Position numbers and translations under genes: made by a program. A stretch of DNA of 64,000 nt from a bacterium (GTDB lineage: Bacteria > Elusimicrobiota > Elusimicrobia > Elusimicrobiales > UBA9959). Below are positions 33,578-43,439 of this stretch, in pieces (the first letter of the stretch is position 1; each line of letters begins with the position of its first letter). The DNA is taken from NCBI GenBank assembly GCA_021811315.1, contig JAJZPF010000009.1:30206-94205 (forward strand), in the 5' to 3' direction. The notes under the pieces are model-generated. The model was not told where the DNA came from and searched no databases. It was given only the letters and a program-made list of their open reading frames with translations.

Positions 33578-34600
33578 CTACTTCTCTTCGCCTTTTTTCT
33601 TGCGCTTTTTGGTTTTTTGCTCTATCCGTTTAATCTGGTTCTCAAGGTCATTCTCCGCGTCGATTTCCACGATAACCCGGCGGGCATTAAATTTATCGTA
33701 CTCTTCAAGCGCCAGGTTTTGCGCCACTTCCATCGAAACCCTGCCGGCGTCCTTTAGTATCTCATGCTCATGGAACTTCAGGAAGGCGTCCAGCTTCCCG
33801 CGCCAATCCTTCATATAAAGCACCTTGCGGCGGCGGGCCTGCTCTTCGGCATAATCGAGGTACATGTTGACGATTTTGTTAAGCTGTTTTATCTCTTCCC
33901 CGGTAAGATAATTTTTAGCCACGGTGACATCACCGCGGCGGACCTTTGAACCCTTCCAGCTTGTCAGGCCTAGGTTGGGTTTATTGGCGCTTACCCGCCC
34001 GTGGATTATTTCGGCGGCGGTATGCCCGGCAACAGCCCAATGCAGTTTATTCTGGACTATCCGGAAAAACTCATGCGTTTCGCCGGCATCCGGCCTGTAG
34101 TCTATGGAAAGCTTGTAAATATCCCGTATTTTCTGATAAAACCGTTTTTCGGAGGCACGGATATCACGGATCTGCTCAAGCAGATCGTCAAAGTAATCAA
34201 GGCCGCCGGGCTCTTTAAGCCTTTCATTATCAATAACAAATCCTTTAACGATGTACTCTTTCAATTTTTCAGCGGCCCACCGCCGGAATTGAATACCCCT
34301 TTCAGAGCGCACCCGGAATCCGACCGCCATAATCAGGTCCAGATTATAGAATTCCACATCCCTGGCCACTTCCCTTGAGCCTTCTTTTTGAACTATTCGG
34401 AAATTCCGAATAGTTGCCTCAGCTGGGACCTCTCCCTCGGCATAGATGTTTTTAATGTGCTCATTCACAGTATGGACGGCGACCTGGAAGAGCTCGGCAA
34501 TAAGCCTTTGCGAGAGCCACACCGTGCCGTCCTCAAGCCGCACCCGAATCCGGCTTTTTCCGTCTTCGGTGTTATAAATTATAATTTCAGATTTATTCAT
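33578..34600 (-). CDS. rhuM: RhuM-family protein
   Basis: 340 residues of the virulence RhuM/Fic-associated family: 'IIIYNTEDGKSRIRVRLEDGTVWLSQ', 'LIAELFQVAVHTVNEHIKNI' (HTH-like), 'YNLDLIMAVGFRVRSERGIQFRRWA' and 'KEYIVKGFVIDNERLK'. The C-terminal half resembles the death-on-curing-like part ('FFRIVQNKLHWAVAGHTAAEII', 'YLDYAEEQARRRK'). Members are common on pathogenicity and defence islands, and their biochemical role is unclear. Full length, with a Lys-rich tail. It lies between a truncated helicase and the DUF6714-like gene. Confidence 0.88.
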   Translation of the reverse strand: MNKSEIIIYNTEDGKSRIRVRLEDGTVWLSQRLIAELFQVAVHTVNEHIKNIYAEGEVPAEATIRNFRIVQKEGSREVARDVEFYNLDLIMAVGFRVRSERGIQFRRWAAEKLKEYIVKGFVIDNERLKEPGGLDYFDDLLEQIRDIRASEKRFYQKIRDIYKLSIDYRPDAGETHEFFRIVQNKLHWAVAGHTAAEIIHGRVSANKPNLGLTSWKGSKVRRGDVTVAKNYLTGEEIKQLNKIVNMYLDYAEEQARRRKVLYMKDWRGKLDAFLKFHEHEILKDAGRVSMEVAQNLALEEYDKFNARRVIVEIDAENDLENQIKRIEQKTKKRKKKGEEK

Positions 34601-34752
34601 ATTTATTCCCGCACTTCCCCTGAATTACCGCCTCAACACTATTGTTTTCTCACGCCCTGCCGCCCAGGCTTAATTCTCGCAGGAATTCCCGGTAGATCCC
34701 GTAGTAAAACTCGTTCCGCAGCAAAACTTCCGTAATAAGCTGCTGAAGACTT

Positions 34753-35628
34753 TTATAAACCGACGGAGGCATACTTGCCACAAAAATCCAGATCAGACCT
34801 TTTCACCACCAGTTCATCGGCGCCGGCAGTTACGGTTGGGTCTGAGCAGACACAAAGGTAAGCCAGATTATCCCAGCCTGTGGCGGCCAGCCAGCCGTGT
34901 AAAGTCTGCTGTATAAGCGCCAGTGACGGCACCAGCACCAGGACATTTTTAGCTTGCAGTCTCTCGGCCGCCCATAACGATAAAAGAGTCTTGCCGGTGC
35001 CGCAGGCCATTATTACGGTGGCTAGGTCTGCGGTTTTCAGGGCCGGAAGCAGGTCGGCTAAAGCTTTCTCCTGGTGCGGGCGCGGTTTTGGGATTTCCCT
35101 GGCTTTTGGCGCGCCTTTCAGCCATTCTTCGATAATTGAAAGGTCAGCCGGCGTAAGCCTGTCCAGATCTACCCCGCGAATGGCAATAAAGTTCTGCCTC
35201 TGCTCTATGGTTGAGGCGAGGCTGTCGGAATTTGTGAAAATTATAGTGTGCGAAACCCGGTCGGAGATGGCAAAGAATGTGGAAAGCAAACTCCAGTTAA
35301 GACTGGGGCGGCCGGTATAGAACTTGGCTTGGTAAGAGGCTATTCGCCCGTCTTTCGACTCTACAAGCCCGTCCGTTCCCATGTCGCGGGAGACCGGCAG
35401 GCCGAGGCTTTTAAGCAAGGCGCTGGGCGCGCTGTTCTGCGGCCAGACTTCCTTTGCCTGGCATATGGGCTGCGTGGCAAGGTAAGCCTCAGCAAAAACC
35501 TCAAAAGCGTCGCCGCGCTCTTTTTCCAAAGGCAAAGCGGAAATCCTGGCCTCAAGTTCGCTAAAACTTTTCAGGCCGCTAAAGGTCCCTGCCGCGGTAA
35601 ATTTATTAGATTGCGAGTGTTTTGCCAT
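34753..35628 (-). pseudogene. Truncated restriction-type DEAD/DEAH helicase (N-terminal part only)
   Basis: About 291 residues from the Met at 35628. The N-terminal ~165 residues look like an Mrr-type nuclease domain ('ERGDAFEVFAEAYL', 'DMGTDGLVESKDGRIASYQAKFY' with the D-xn-QxK catalytic pattern). Helicase motifs start at 'PKPRPHQEKALADLL' and 'VIMACGTGKTLLSLWAAERL' (Walker A), plus motif Ia 'VLVLVPSLALIQQ'. Normal members run 900-1600 residues with DEAH, motif VI and often a methyltransferase; here the frame stops soon after motif Ia. An out-of-frame 40-codon ORF (34650-34772) overlaps the end and may be the tail of another lost gene. Probably a relic of a restriction system. Confidence 0.78.
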
Positions 35629-35714
35629 TTTTATCCCAAACATGACCCTTTTGAAATTATAACACTTTGCCAATACACGCCTTTACTCTAACGGAATTCG
35701 TGCTTTTGATATTG

Positions 35715-36238
35715 TCAGGGTTTAAAGCCGGTAATTCTTTTGACCTTCGGATCAGAGCCTGCGGACGGGGACATCAGCATTTTTATAGCGTCAAAGACGC
35801 TGCTAAACTGCGCGTCATATTTCTTTTCCAACTCCGCCAACTTCCGCGCCAATTCCTTATTGGCAAGCAGCATAGAGCGCAGCTTAACAAACGCCCGTAC
35901 CACCTGTATGCTTGCCTGAACGGCGATTTCGCTGTTTAAAATCGCCGCCGCCATTATCGCCCCATGCTCAGTGAACGCAATAGGCAGCTTCCGTCTTCCC
36001 CCCGGCCCTTCTTTGATGTTGCAGTCTGCAACATCAAAGACTTAAATTCTACCGGGGTCAATTCAAAAGCGAAATCTTCCGGGAATCTGGCCCTGTTACG
36101 CCTGAACTGCTGATTCAGCCTGGCGGTAGATACCCCATAGGTCCTCGCAAGTGCGTCGTCAATTATTACACGGTGCCCCCTAAAACTCAAGATGCAACTT
36201 CCTATTCCGGAGGCTTCAATCTTCAAATGTTTTTCCAT
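35715..36238 (-). pseudogene. ORF6N-domain protein gene with a single frameshift
   Basis: Start at 36238 (GGAGGG upstream). The first part encodes an ORF6N/KilA-N-type domain: 'RGHRVIIDDALARTYGVSTARLNQQFRRN' (broken here) and 'RFPEDFAFELTPVEF'. At the C6 tract 35998-36003 the frame is lost; in the next frame the expected 'GGRRKLPIAFTEHGAIMAAAIL' continues to the coiled C-terminus ending at 35715. One base in the homopolymer restores a ~175-residue protein, so it is either a recent mutation, a phase-variable tract or a sequencing error. Family members are phage-related antirepressor-like DNA-binding proteins. Confidence 0.8.
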
Positions 36239-36304
36239 AAACCCTCCACAACCAGGTTTCACCTTAATAGCATAGCAGAGCAACCCGACAAGGGCCTGTC
36301 GCGG

Positions 36305-36343
36305 AAAAAAGAAAACCGGCAAGCCAAAATTCGGCCTGCCGGT
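36305..36343 (-). terminator. Rho-independent terminator after the alpha-2-macroglobulin gene
   Basis: Minus-strand stem ACCGGCAGGCC / GGCTTGCCGGT (36333-36343 with 36315-36325, one mismatch) followed by TTTTCTTTTTT, 22 bp beyond the gene's end. Confidence 0.85.
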
Positions 36344-36364
36344 CTCCGCTTTATATGCTGCTGT

Positions 36365-39300
36365 CTACCTCGCTATCTCCACGGTGCTGCCGGCGGTGCG
36401 GGCGAAGACTTCCGGCTCGTACATCCCCTCCACCAGGCCCGACGGGGCGTAATACACGCCCGGGCTTGTGGCCTGCACCACGTAGGAATATTTATGCGTG
36501 CCCGCCGTCAGGTAGTCGGCGAAAATAAGCAGGCGGTCGTCGTAGCGCTCGGCGCGCTCGAATTCGCCCCAGCCGCCGCCCCGACCTCCCTTCTTCGCCA
36601 GCGCCCGCGCGTCTTCCTCGCCCTCGACGGCGAACTCGGTGTTGACTATCTCGAAACCGGCGGGGACAGGGTCGTTCACCGCCACGAAAGTCCGGTCCTG
36701 CGGCGTCTTGACGGTGATGGTCACCACCGCGCGCGCCCCGGCTTTGAACACTTTCCCGCCGTCCATCGGCTTTATCTCCCGGCTCAGTTCAAAACCTTCG
36801 GAGGCGGGCTTATCCTTCTTCTCCGGCACGAAGCCCAGGCGCAGCGAATAATACATCCGTCCCGTCCCCGCCTTCGAGAAGAGCAGTTTGGCCGTATCCC
36901 CTTCGGTGAACACCGAGTCGAAACCGAAACTATTCGCCAGGGAGAAGAGCCCCCTCCCCTTGAATTGCTGTTCCAGCAGGGGTTTTGGCGTTCCGCCCAT
37001 CGCCAGCACCGAACCCTTGAAGTCCGGCTCGTCTTTCTCGTAGCGGAGGTAGAAAGTCTGGAAAGCCCGCATCGCCCAGGAATTTTCCTGGGTGGTCCGC
37101 CAGCGGCCTATGTTCTTCTTTTCGGTGGTCAGCCACTTTACCGCTTTCTCGTCCCCGGCGAAGCCGCCCTCGGCCTCGAGCAGCGCGTCCAGCATCACGG
37201 CCGTGGTCTGGACCGCTGAGTTATGTATCCACGGCATGGGCTCGGCGTCCTCGAAGTGCAGCTGCGTCGGGGAATACCTCGCCTGCGCCATGATCTCGGC
37301 CGAGAGCTTCTTCGACGACTCCGCGTCGAAATTCAGCAGCTTTGCCGCCATGATCATATAGCCCTTGGCGAGATATGGGACCTGCGCCCGCTTTAGATAG
37401 AGCTGGTCCAGGTAAGGGCTTTCGTTCCACCCGTACAAGGCCAGCGCGTAAACCACGTAAGCCCGCGCCGCGTAATCCTCGCTGATGCTGTAAGGGTAGG
37501 CCCAGTCGGTTTTACGCGAAGCCAGGTAACGTTCAAGCCAGTCGGCGTTCTTTTTCAGCACGCCGGCGTCCACTTTATAGCCTTGACGCTGGGCAAGCAT
37601 CGCCGCCTCGAGCGCGTAGGCGCTCAGGTAAGGGTCCGGCTGACTGCAGCCGCCGGTCCAGTAGCAGAAACCGCCCGACGGATGCTGATAATCCGACAGC
37701 TTGTCGAAAACTTTCTGAACCTCCGCCTGAAGCGTGCCCATGGAGCCAAGACCGAAGGTCTGTATGAGTTCCGCCCAGTAGATCACCGGCATGGAGCGCG
37801 ACAGCTTCTGCTCGAGGCAGCCGTAAGGATATTCAAGCAGGTAGCGCGCGCCTTCGTTAAGACCGGTCAGCGCGGTCGGGGAAATTTCAACGGCGAGGTC
37901 CCCCTCGGCGCCCGGGAAAGGCCGTTGAAGCGTTTCTTCCGCCGTGCCGGCCGTAACCCCGCTGGCAGCCGCGTATTCGCGCGGCTCCCAGGTTTTAACC
38001 GGAAGTTTCCACTCCAGGCCGTCGGTTTCTTTGCCCGCCGAGGCGCGGAATTTGAACACCGTCTCGCCCGGCTTTTCGGCCGCGCAGTTCCAGGTTATCT
38101 CCGCGGCTTTGCCGCTTTCGACCGAAACCTCGCGGTCGGTTTCGCCCTTCACGCTTACCGCGTCGCCGGAGGCCTCTATCGAGACCTTTACGCTCGCGGC
38201 TTCGGGCGCGTAATTATGCGCCACCACCCCGCATTCGAAAGTATCCCCCGCGCGCGCCAGGCGCGGCATCGAGGGCCGCAGCATGAGCGGCTTGGAGACC
38301 GTCACCGCCGCCTCTCCCGAACCGAACCTTTTGGCCGAATTCGCCACCGCCATCAGCCTGAACCTGGTGAGACTGTCGGGCAGCTTGAAGGAAAGCGAGG
38401 CTTTGCCGTCGGGCCCGGTCTTTACGGACGGGTTCCAGTAGGCCGTCGGCACGAATTTAGAACGCAGGTCGATGCCCGCCAGGGACGCCCCGCCGCCGCC
38501 GCCGCGCGCCTCTCCCTTCTCGCCGTAGTTGCGCTGGCCTATCACGTGAAGACGGGAATCCGCCGTCAGGATATTCAGCGGGCGCGGGCCGTAGAAGGCC
38601 GAGAAAGCGTCGGGGGTGGAGTAGCCGGTGAGGCTGAGCACGCCTTCGTCGACGGCGAACACCGTCAGCTCGCCGGCCGCCGGTTTCCCTGCTTCGTCGA
38701 GCGTTTTTATATCCAGCTTAACGTCCTGGCCGGGGCGGTAATCGGCTTTATCGCTCTTAAGTTCCAGCGCCAGCCGCCGCCCGGCCGGGCTCACATTGAA
38801 AGAAAGATAACCGAACTTGGCCTGCGGCTTCGAGAGGTCCGTCTCCCCGTCCTCCGAGAATTTCTGGTCCCCGGCCCGCCCTTTTACCAGGATCACGCTG
38901 ATAAAAGCGTTGGGCAGGTATTTTTCTTTTATCGGAACTTTTATGAAGTCCGCGCCGCCCTTGGTGGTGGTCAGCCAGCGGTCCAGAACGCCCTCGCGCT
39001 CTACGGTCACCAGCGCTTGCGCCTCGTCGTAAGGGGACTTCACCATTATTTTTGCGGTGTCGCCGGGCTTGTAGTCGTATTTCTCGGACACGAGCTCGAT
39101 AATATCCGAATCCTCGCGCGCCCACCAGGCGTCGCCCTTGCCGAAGACGTAGAAGCTGAAAGCTGTTTCGGTATCGCGGCCTTCTTCGTCCATGCCGGAG
39201 ACGGTGAAGATATAATAGCCGCCCTCGTCCGGTGTGAACTTATGGGTTTCGGTAGAGGCGGTGGTGGTGTATGTAAAACTATCCACTACGGTGTCTTTAA

Positions 39301-42088
39301 CGTCGGTAACCCATTCAAGCCGGCCGCCCAGGCCGGCGCGGCGGGAACTGAGCCATTGCCGCTTTATCAGCTTGCCGGCGCCTGTAAGCCCCGGCGCCGG
39401 AGTCCCGTCGGGCCGTACGGCGATAAGCTCGGCGGCCCAGGGCTTGCCCGCTTCGACGAAACCTCCCGAGGCTTTAATGCCGAAATAAAGGTTCGCCTTA
39501 TGCACATAGGCCGAGGCGCGGCCGAACAGGCGCTGGCGCTCCGGGTCGCTTACGCCGGCTTCGAAATAGGCGCGCAGAGCGTTGCCGGCTCCGCCGTATT
39601 TGTTTTCCAGCTGTACTTCTATCGTCGCCTTGCCCTTGGTATCAAGCTGCGCGCCGCCGGAGCCGGCCAGCTTGTCTACGGAGCTGCCGCGGAACTCGCG
39701 CCCGAACTCGAAGCCCTCTTTGCCGGGCGGCTCGTAATGCGAGCTCTCCAGGCGCAGGGTCCAGTCGGCCTTGCTTTCGCTCATCGGCGCGCCGAAAAGG
39801 TACCAGCCCTCCACCGAAGCGCGGAACTTGCTGCCGGCGAGATAGGAGGCGTCCAGGGAGCGCGCTTTCACCTCGAAGACGGCGGGCTTGAATTCCTCCA
39901 CGCGGAAAGTTTCAGTGAACAGGAAGGGCCGCTCTTTGCCACGGTAATTCCGGTATCCGTCCTCCTCGTCCCCCTCCACGGCGCGGGCGGAGGAAGGGTC
40001 GTCCGCGTAAGGCTCGGCGGCTTCCACGGTCCACACGCCGGTGGGCGCGGCTTCGGAAAGTTTATACGCGTAGTCAAATGAGGAAAAATCAGCGCTGACG
40101 GGCACGGTGGCCTTGAAAACCCGGTTGCCGCGCGAATCCCTGACGGAAAACTGCACCACGGGCAGGTCCAGCGCCGCCCAGTCCCCGTCCGCCAGCTTGC
40201 GGCCGAAGCCTTTCATGTCCACCGTCTCGCCGGGGCGGTAGACGCCCCGCTCCGTGAACAGCGCGGCGGAATAATTCCTGGGCCGCGGGGAGCTGTTGTA
40301 ATTCACCGAGAAGCGCCAGGGCTCCACGCCGCCGGTCCAGCCGCTGTTCATCACGGCCGTCCCGTTCTTGTGTTTGGCGAAGACCCACAGGGCGGGCCGC
40401 TGCCAGCGCGGCCAGTCGGCGATCCCCAGCTTCAGCCAGCCCGGCGCGTCCGCGAAACCCTGTTTATCGGTGACGCCGGTCCATAAAACTTTATTATTAT
40501 CGTCCCTTATTTCCACGGGCACCGACACCGCCGGCTTGCCCGTTCTAAGGAAGCTCGTCCAGATAAGCGTTGAATCCTGGGAAGTCTTAAGCGTTATGCC
40601 GATCCGTGTGATATTATCAAGCGCGCGGAAAGGGGTTCCGCTCTTCGCCGGCACGGATAAATAGCCGAAACCGCCTTCCTCCGGCCCGAAAAGCCCGGCA
40701 TAGTCCAGGAAGGTCAGCAGTTTATAATTATGCTGGCCATAGGAAGGGTCCCAGGCTTTCTGGACCGGGAGGGTCAGCAGGCTTTGATCTTCCATCCTGC
40801 CGCGGAAAAAAGGGATGAAGTTGTCCTGGCTTACGGCGCTTTTAACGATATTCAGCCCGGCGGCGTTCACCGTGGTGAAAGGATGGCGCGCGGGCAGATA
40901 ACCCTCGAGTATCCCGAAGCCGGTGGGCATGTCCCAGTACGGGCAATAGTCCATCGGGCCCAGCTGGAAATCGACGGCCGCGCCAAGCTTATTCCCGAAA
41001 GTATCCGTGAACTCGGGCGAAAGCTTGAAAGAGTAAACGGCGCCCGGCTTGAACATGCCGTAAGGCAGAGCGAGGTGGGCCGCGCGCTCGCTCGGGTTTC
41101 CATAGCTCTCATAATCCTCTCTTTCCTTGTCCAGCGGCGGCATGGCCGAAGAGGGCTCTACCGACATATGCTTGTACAGCTCCGAATATTTTACCGGGTT
41201 GGTGAAGACCAGGCTGAAATACTCCGGCAGGCAGGCGTTCCCCGGCAGCTTTTTAAGGCGGAAAGTGTAGTAAGGCTCGAAGTTTATTACTCTCTCCGCG
41301 CCCAGGCCCAAATTGCCTTCCGCCGCGGCCAGGCCGGCGCCGAATTTAAGTTTATAGGAATGGTCCGGCTTAAGCCTGGAGGCCGGGCGCACGGCGATGA
41401 CCGTGCCGGTGGAGATATCCTGCCAGGGATTCGGCCAGAGCTTTTTGACTTCTTCGTCCCTGGCCAGGCGCACTCCGATGAGGACTTCCCTGACGCTGCC
41501 GTCAGGGGCCTTCTCCTCTAGCTTTATGGAATCCCTGGCCCTGGCGGAAGCCATAGGCATATTGAAAGCGGCGAAGAGCACGGTGTCCAGCGGCAGCCAG
41601 CGCTCCCCGTCGCGCGGCTCGCTTTCTTTTATGGAGGGGCGCAGGGTCTCAAAGAACCAGGCCGCGTCCTCTTCCAGCGCCTGCCCGCCGAAAGAGAAGC
41701 CTTTTTTTATGCGGGCCGCGTAAAGGGAGGATATTTTCAGGGGCGCGCCCGGCTCGAAAGAAACGGTCTGCGTGCCCTGCCAGCGGCAGCGGCCGCCTAC
41801 GGGGCGTATATCCTTGAAATCCTCTAAAGAGGCGGAAGAGAAATCTTTATAGTTCGCCCCCGTCAGCGCGTCTTTTATTTCGAAAACTTCCAGCGGGCAG
41901 GCCTCTCCCATTTTTTCCGCCGAGCTCAGGGCGGCCATGGGCCGGCTGAAGGTGGCGGCTATCGCCTGCGCGGAGTTCATGTCCGCTATCGGGCCGTACG
42001 GGGTTTTAGAGACCACCTGCACCTGGGCGGAAGCGCCACGTGGCAGTCCGAGCAAGGCAAGGGACAGGAATATCGCGGTTTTTTTCAT
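36365..42088 (-). CDS. Bacterial alpha-2-macroglobulin with intact thioester
   Basis: 1907 residues with a Sec signal peptide (1-21). Layout follows bacterial A2Ms: N-terminal MG domains, a bait-region-like stretch, the MG7-10 core ('VVQFSVRDSRGNRVFKATV', 'FTERGVYRPGETVDMKGF'), then the thioester domain with GCLEQ (Cys1424) followed by helices of the alpha/alpha toroid (YPYGCLEQKLSRSMPV, YLSAYALEAAMLAQRQGY), and a C-terminal receptor-like domain. A cleaved bait would expose the Cys-Gln thioester to trap a protease in the periplasm. Partner PBP1C genes are usually adjacent; here pbpC is at 1761-3881. It has its own terminator. Confidence 0.92.
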   Translation of the reverse strand: MKKTAIFLSLALLGLPRGASAQVQVVSKTPYGPIADMNSAQAIAATFSRPMAALSSAEKMGEACPLEVFEIKDALTGANYKDFSSASLEDFKDIRPVGGRCRWQGTQTVSFEPGAPLKISSLYAARIKKGFSFGGQALEEDAAWFFETLRPSIKESEPRDGERWLPLDTVLFAAFNMPMASARARDSIKLEEKAPDGSVREVLIGVRLARDEEVKKLWPNPWQDISTGTVIAVRPASRLKPDHSYKLKFGAGLAAAEGNLGLGAERVINFEPYYTFRLKKLPGNACLPEYFSLVFTNPVKYSELYKHMSVEPSSAMPPLDKEREDYESYGNPSERAAHLALPYGMFKPGAVYSFKLSPEFTDTFGNKLGAAVDFQLGPMDYCPYWDMPTGFGILEGYLPARHPFTTVNAAGLNIVKSAVSQDNFIPFFRGRMEDQSLLTLPVQKAWDPSYGQHNYKLLTFLDYAGLFGPEEGGFGYLSVPAKSGTPFRALDNITRIGITLKTSQDSTLIWTSFLRTGKPAVSVPVEIRDDNNKVLWTGVTDKQGFADAPGWLKLGIADWPRWQRPALWVFAKHKNGTAVMNSGWTGGVEPWRFSVNYNSSPRPRNYSAALFTERGVYRPGETVDMKGFGRKLADGDWAALDLPVVQFSVRDSRGNRVFKATVPVSADFSSFDYAYKLSEAAPTGVWTVEAAEPYADDPSSARAVEGDEEDGYRNYRGKERPFLFTETFRVEEFKPAVFEVKARSLDASYLAGSKFRASVEGWYLFGAPMSESKADWTLRLESSHYEPPGKEGFEFGREFRGSSVDKLAGSGGAQLDTKGKATIEVQLENKYGGAGNALRAYFEAGVSDPERQRLFGRASAYVHKANLYFGIKASGGFVEAGKPWAAELIAVRPDGTPAPGLTGAGKLIKRQWLSSRRAGLGGRLEWVTDVKDTVVDSFTYTTTASTETHKFTPDEGGYYIFTVSGMDEEGRDTETAFSFYVFGKGDAWWAREDSDIIELVSEKYDYKPGDTAKIMVKSPYDEAQALVTVEREGVLDRWLTTTKGGADFIKVPIKEKYLPNAFISVILVKGRAGDQKFSEDGETDLSKPQAKFGYLSFNVSPAGRRLALELKSDKADYRPGQDVKLDIKTLDEAGKPAAGELTVFAVDEGVLSLTGYSTPDAFSAFYGPRPLNILTADSRLHVIGQRNYGEKGEARGGGGGASLAGIDLRSKFVPTAYWNPSVKTGPDGKASLSFKLPDSLTRFRLMAVANSAKRFGSGEAAVTVSKPLMLRPSMPRLARAGDTFECGVVAHNYAPEAASVKVSIEASGDAVSVKGETDREVSVESGKAAEITWNCAAEKPGETVFKFRASAGKETDGLEWKLPVKTWEPREYAAASGVTAGTAEETLQRPFPGAEGDLAVEISPTALTGLNEGARYLLEYPYGCLEQKLSRSMPVIYWAELIQTFGLGSMGTLQAEVQKVFDKLSDYQHPSGGFCYWTGGCSQPDPYLSAYALEAAMLAQRQGYKVDAGVLKKNADWLERYLASRKTDWAYPYSISEDYAARAYVVYALALYGWNESPYLDQLYLKRAQVPYLAKGYMIMAAKLLNFDAESSKKLSAEIMAQARYSPTQLHFEDAEPMPWIHNSAVQTTAVMLDALLEAEGGFAGDEKAVKWLTTEKKNIGRWRTTQENSWAMRAFQTFYLRYEKDEPDFKGSVLAMGGTPKPLLEQQFKGRGLFSLANSFGFDSVFTEGDTAKLLFSKAGTGRMYYSLRLGFVPEKKDKPASEGFELSREIKPMDGGKVFKAGARAVVTITVKTPQDRTFVAVNDPVPAGFEIVNTEFAVEGEEDARALAKKGGRGGGWGEFERAERYDDRLLIFADYLTAGTHKYSYVVQATSPGVYYAPSGLVEGMYEPEVFARTAGSTVEIAR

Positions 42089-42158
42089 ATTACCCCTATT
42101 ATAAAATCCACCCCAATTATGCTTGTTTTACGGAGGTACTGGCAAGGTAAAAAATGTT

Positions 42159-42186
42159 TTGACAATCCCGGGAAATTTTGTATGCT
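42159..42186 (+). promoter_or_regulatory. Sigma70 promoter for the baeRF-family gene
   Basis: TTGACA (42159-42164), 16-nt spacer, TATGCT (42181-42186), giving an ~80-nt leader before the ATG at 42272 (GGGGGG RBS region). Confidence 0.75.
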
Positions 42187-42271
42187 GACCTTGGGTAGGG
42201 GACGGCACGCACCACAGCAAAGCTTCCTTTGTGATCCTATGCCCTGAAAAAATCAGCCGGGGGGGTGCGCT

Positions 42272-43435
42272 ATGCATTTAATGACGAGAGATAACCTGCA
42301 GGAACTGCTTACGGAGGGCGGTGAACCCTGCGTTTCCGTCTTCATGCCCGCGGTAAAAGGCAGCGAAGGCATAGAGACGAAGCAGAACCCGATAAGGTTC
42401 AAAAAACTGCTGGGCGAAGCCGCAAAGAAACTTGAAGCGGCGGGACATAAGCCGGCCGCCGCGAAAAAACTGCTGGAGCCGGCCCAGCCGCTGCTCGAAG
42501 ACCACAAGTTCTGGCAGTACCAGAGCGGCGGGCTGGCCCTGTTCCTGTCCCCGAAACTGAAGCGGGTCTACGACCTCCCGCTGAACTTCCGGGAGCTGAC
42601 GGTAGTCTCCGACCACTTCTGCGTCACGCCGCTGCTGCAGCTCTTCGCCGAGGACGGCAGGTTCTACGTCCTGGCGCTGAACCAGCATTCCATTGAATTG
42701 TACCAGTGCAGCAGGTACAGCGTGACCAAGGTGGACCTGCGGCAGGTCCCGAAGAGCATAGCGGACCTGCTGGAGCTTAACCCGAAGGAAAAACAGCTGC
42801 AGTTCCACGGAAATTCGGAAATGCGCTCCGGCGGGACCGGCAGGTCTGGCATGTTCCACGGCCACGCCCAGGACAGCAACGAGGCCAAGTCCAACATCCT
42901 CGTTTACTTCCAAAGCGTGAACAAAGGCATTACGGCCATGCTTAAGGAGGAAAGCGCTCCTTTGGTTACCGCCGGGGTGGATTACCTGAACCACATCTAC
43001 TCCGACGCCAATACTTACAATAACCTGTACGTCAGCAGCATCGCCGGCAGCACGACCGGGCTGAGGCCTGAGGAACTCAGGGACCGGGCCTGGGAGCTGC
43101 TCAAGCCGCTCTTCGAAGCCGAGTCGCGGGCGGCGGTGCACAGGTATGACCAGGTTCGCGGCACGCCCGCGGCCGCCTGCCATGTCAAACCCATACTGCT
43201 CGCGGCCGAGCAGGGAAACGTCTCCACACTCTTGGTGGCGGCTAACGCGCAGAAATGGGGCATGTACGATCCCGCCACCGGCGAGCTGGACCTGCACAAG
43301 AGCCCGGAGCCGGCGGACACCGAACTGGTGGACCTCTGCGTCACCCGGACCCTCGGCCACGGCGGTAAAGTCTACGTGATGGAAGAGTCGAAAATGCCCG
43401 GCATCACCCCGATAGCCGCCATCTTCCGTCATTAG
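42272..43435 (+). CDS. Bacterial archaeo-eukaryotic release factor (baeRF)-family protein
   Basis: 387 residues. N-terminal region 'LQELLTEGGEPCVSVFMPAVKGS', then 'WQYQSGGLALFLSPK', 'HFCVTPLLQLFAEDGRFYVLALNQHSIELYQCS', and a C-terminal L7Ae-like part 'PILLAAEQGNVSTLLVAAN' and 'LCVTRTLGHGGKVYVM', which is the order seen in baeRF families (distant relatives of eRF1/Dom34). The GGQ loop of true release factors is not evident; a 'GRSGMFHGHAQD' segment occupies the middle. Proposed roles for the family concern stalled ribosomes, but evidence is thin. Strong promoter, single gene, followed by a long palindrome. Confidence 0.7.
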   Translation: MHLMTRDNLQELLTEGGEPCVSVFMPAVKGSEGIETKQNPIRFKKLLGEAAKKLEAAGHKPAAAKKLLEPAQPLLEDHKFWQYQSGGLALFLSPKLKRVYDLPLNFRELTVVSDHFCVTPLLQLFAEDGRFYVLALNQHSIELYQCSRYSVTKVDLRQVPKSIADLLELNPKEKQLQFHGNSEMRSGGTGRSGMFHGHAQDSNEAKSNILVYFQSVNKGITAMLKEESAPLVTAGVDYLNHIYSDANTYNNLYVSSIAGSTTGLRPEELRDRAWELLKPLFEAESRAAVHRYDQVRGTPAAACHVKPILLAAEQGNVSTLLVAANAQKWGMYDPATGELDLHKSPEPADTELVDLCVTRTLGHGGKVYVMEESKMPGITPIAAIFRH

Positions 43436-43439
43436 AGCT

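Noticed and set aside
34650..34772. 40-codon minus-strand ORF (VYKSLQQLITEVLL...) overlapping the helicase end
   Set aside because: Protein-like composition, but no RBS and no family match. Noted under the helicase remnant rather than called as a gene.
42089..42110. TATAAT upstream of the macroglobulin gene as its promoter
   Set aside because: Only about 9 nt separate it from the ATG and no -35 is found at 16-18 nt, so the real promoter must be further upstream.
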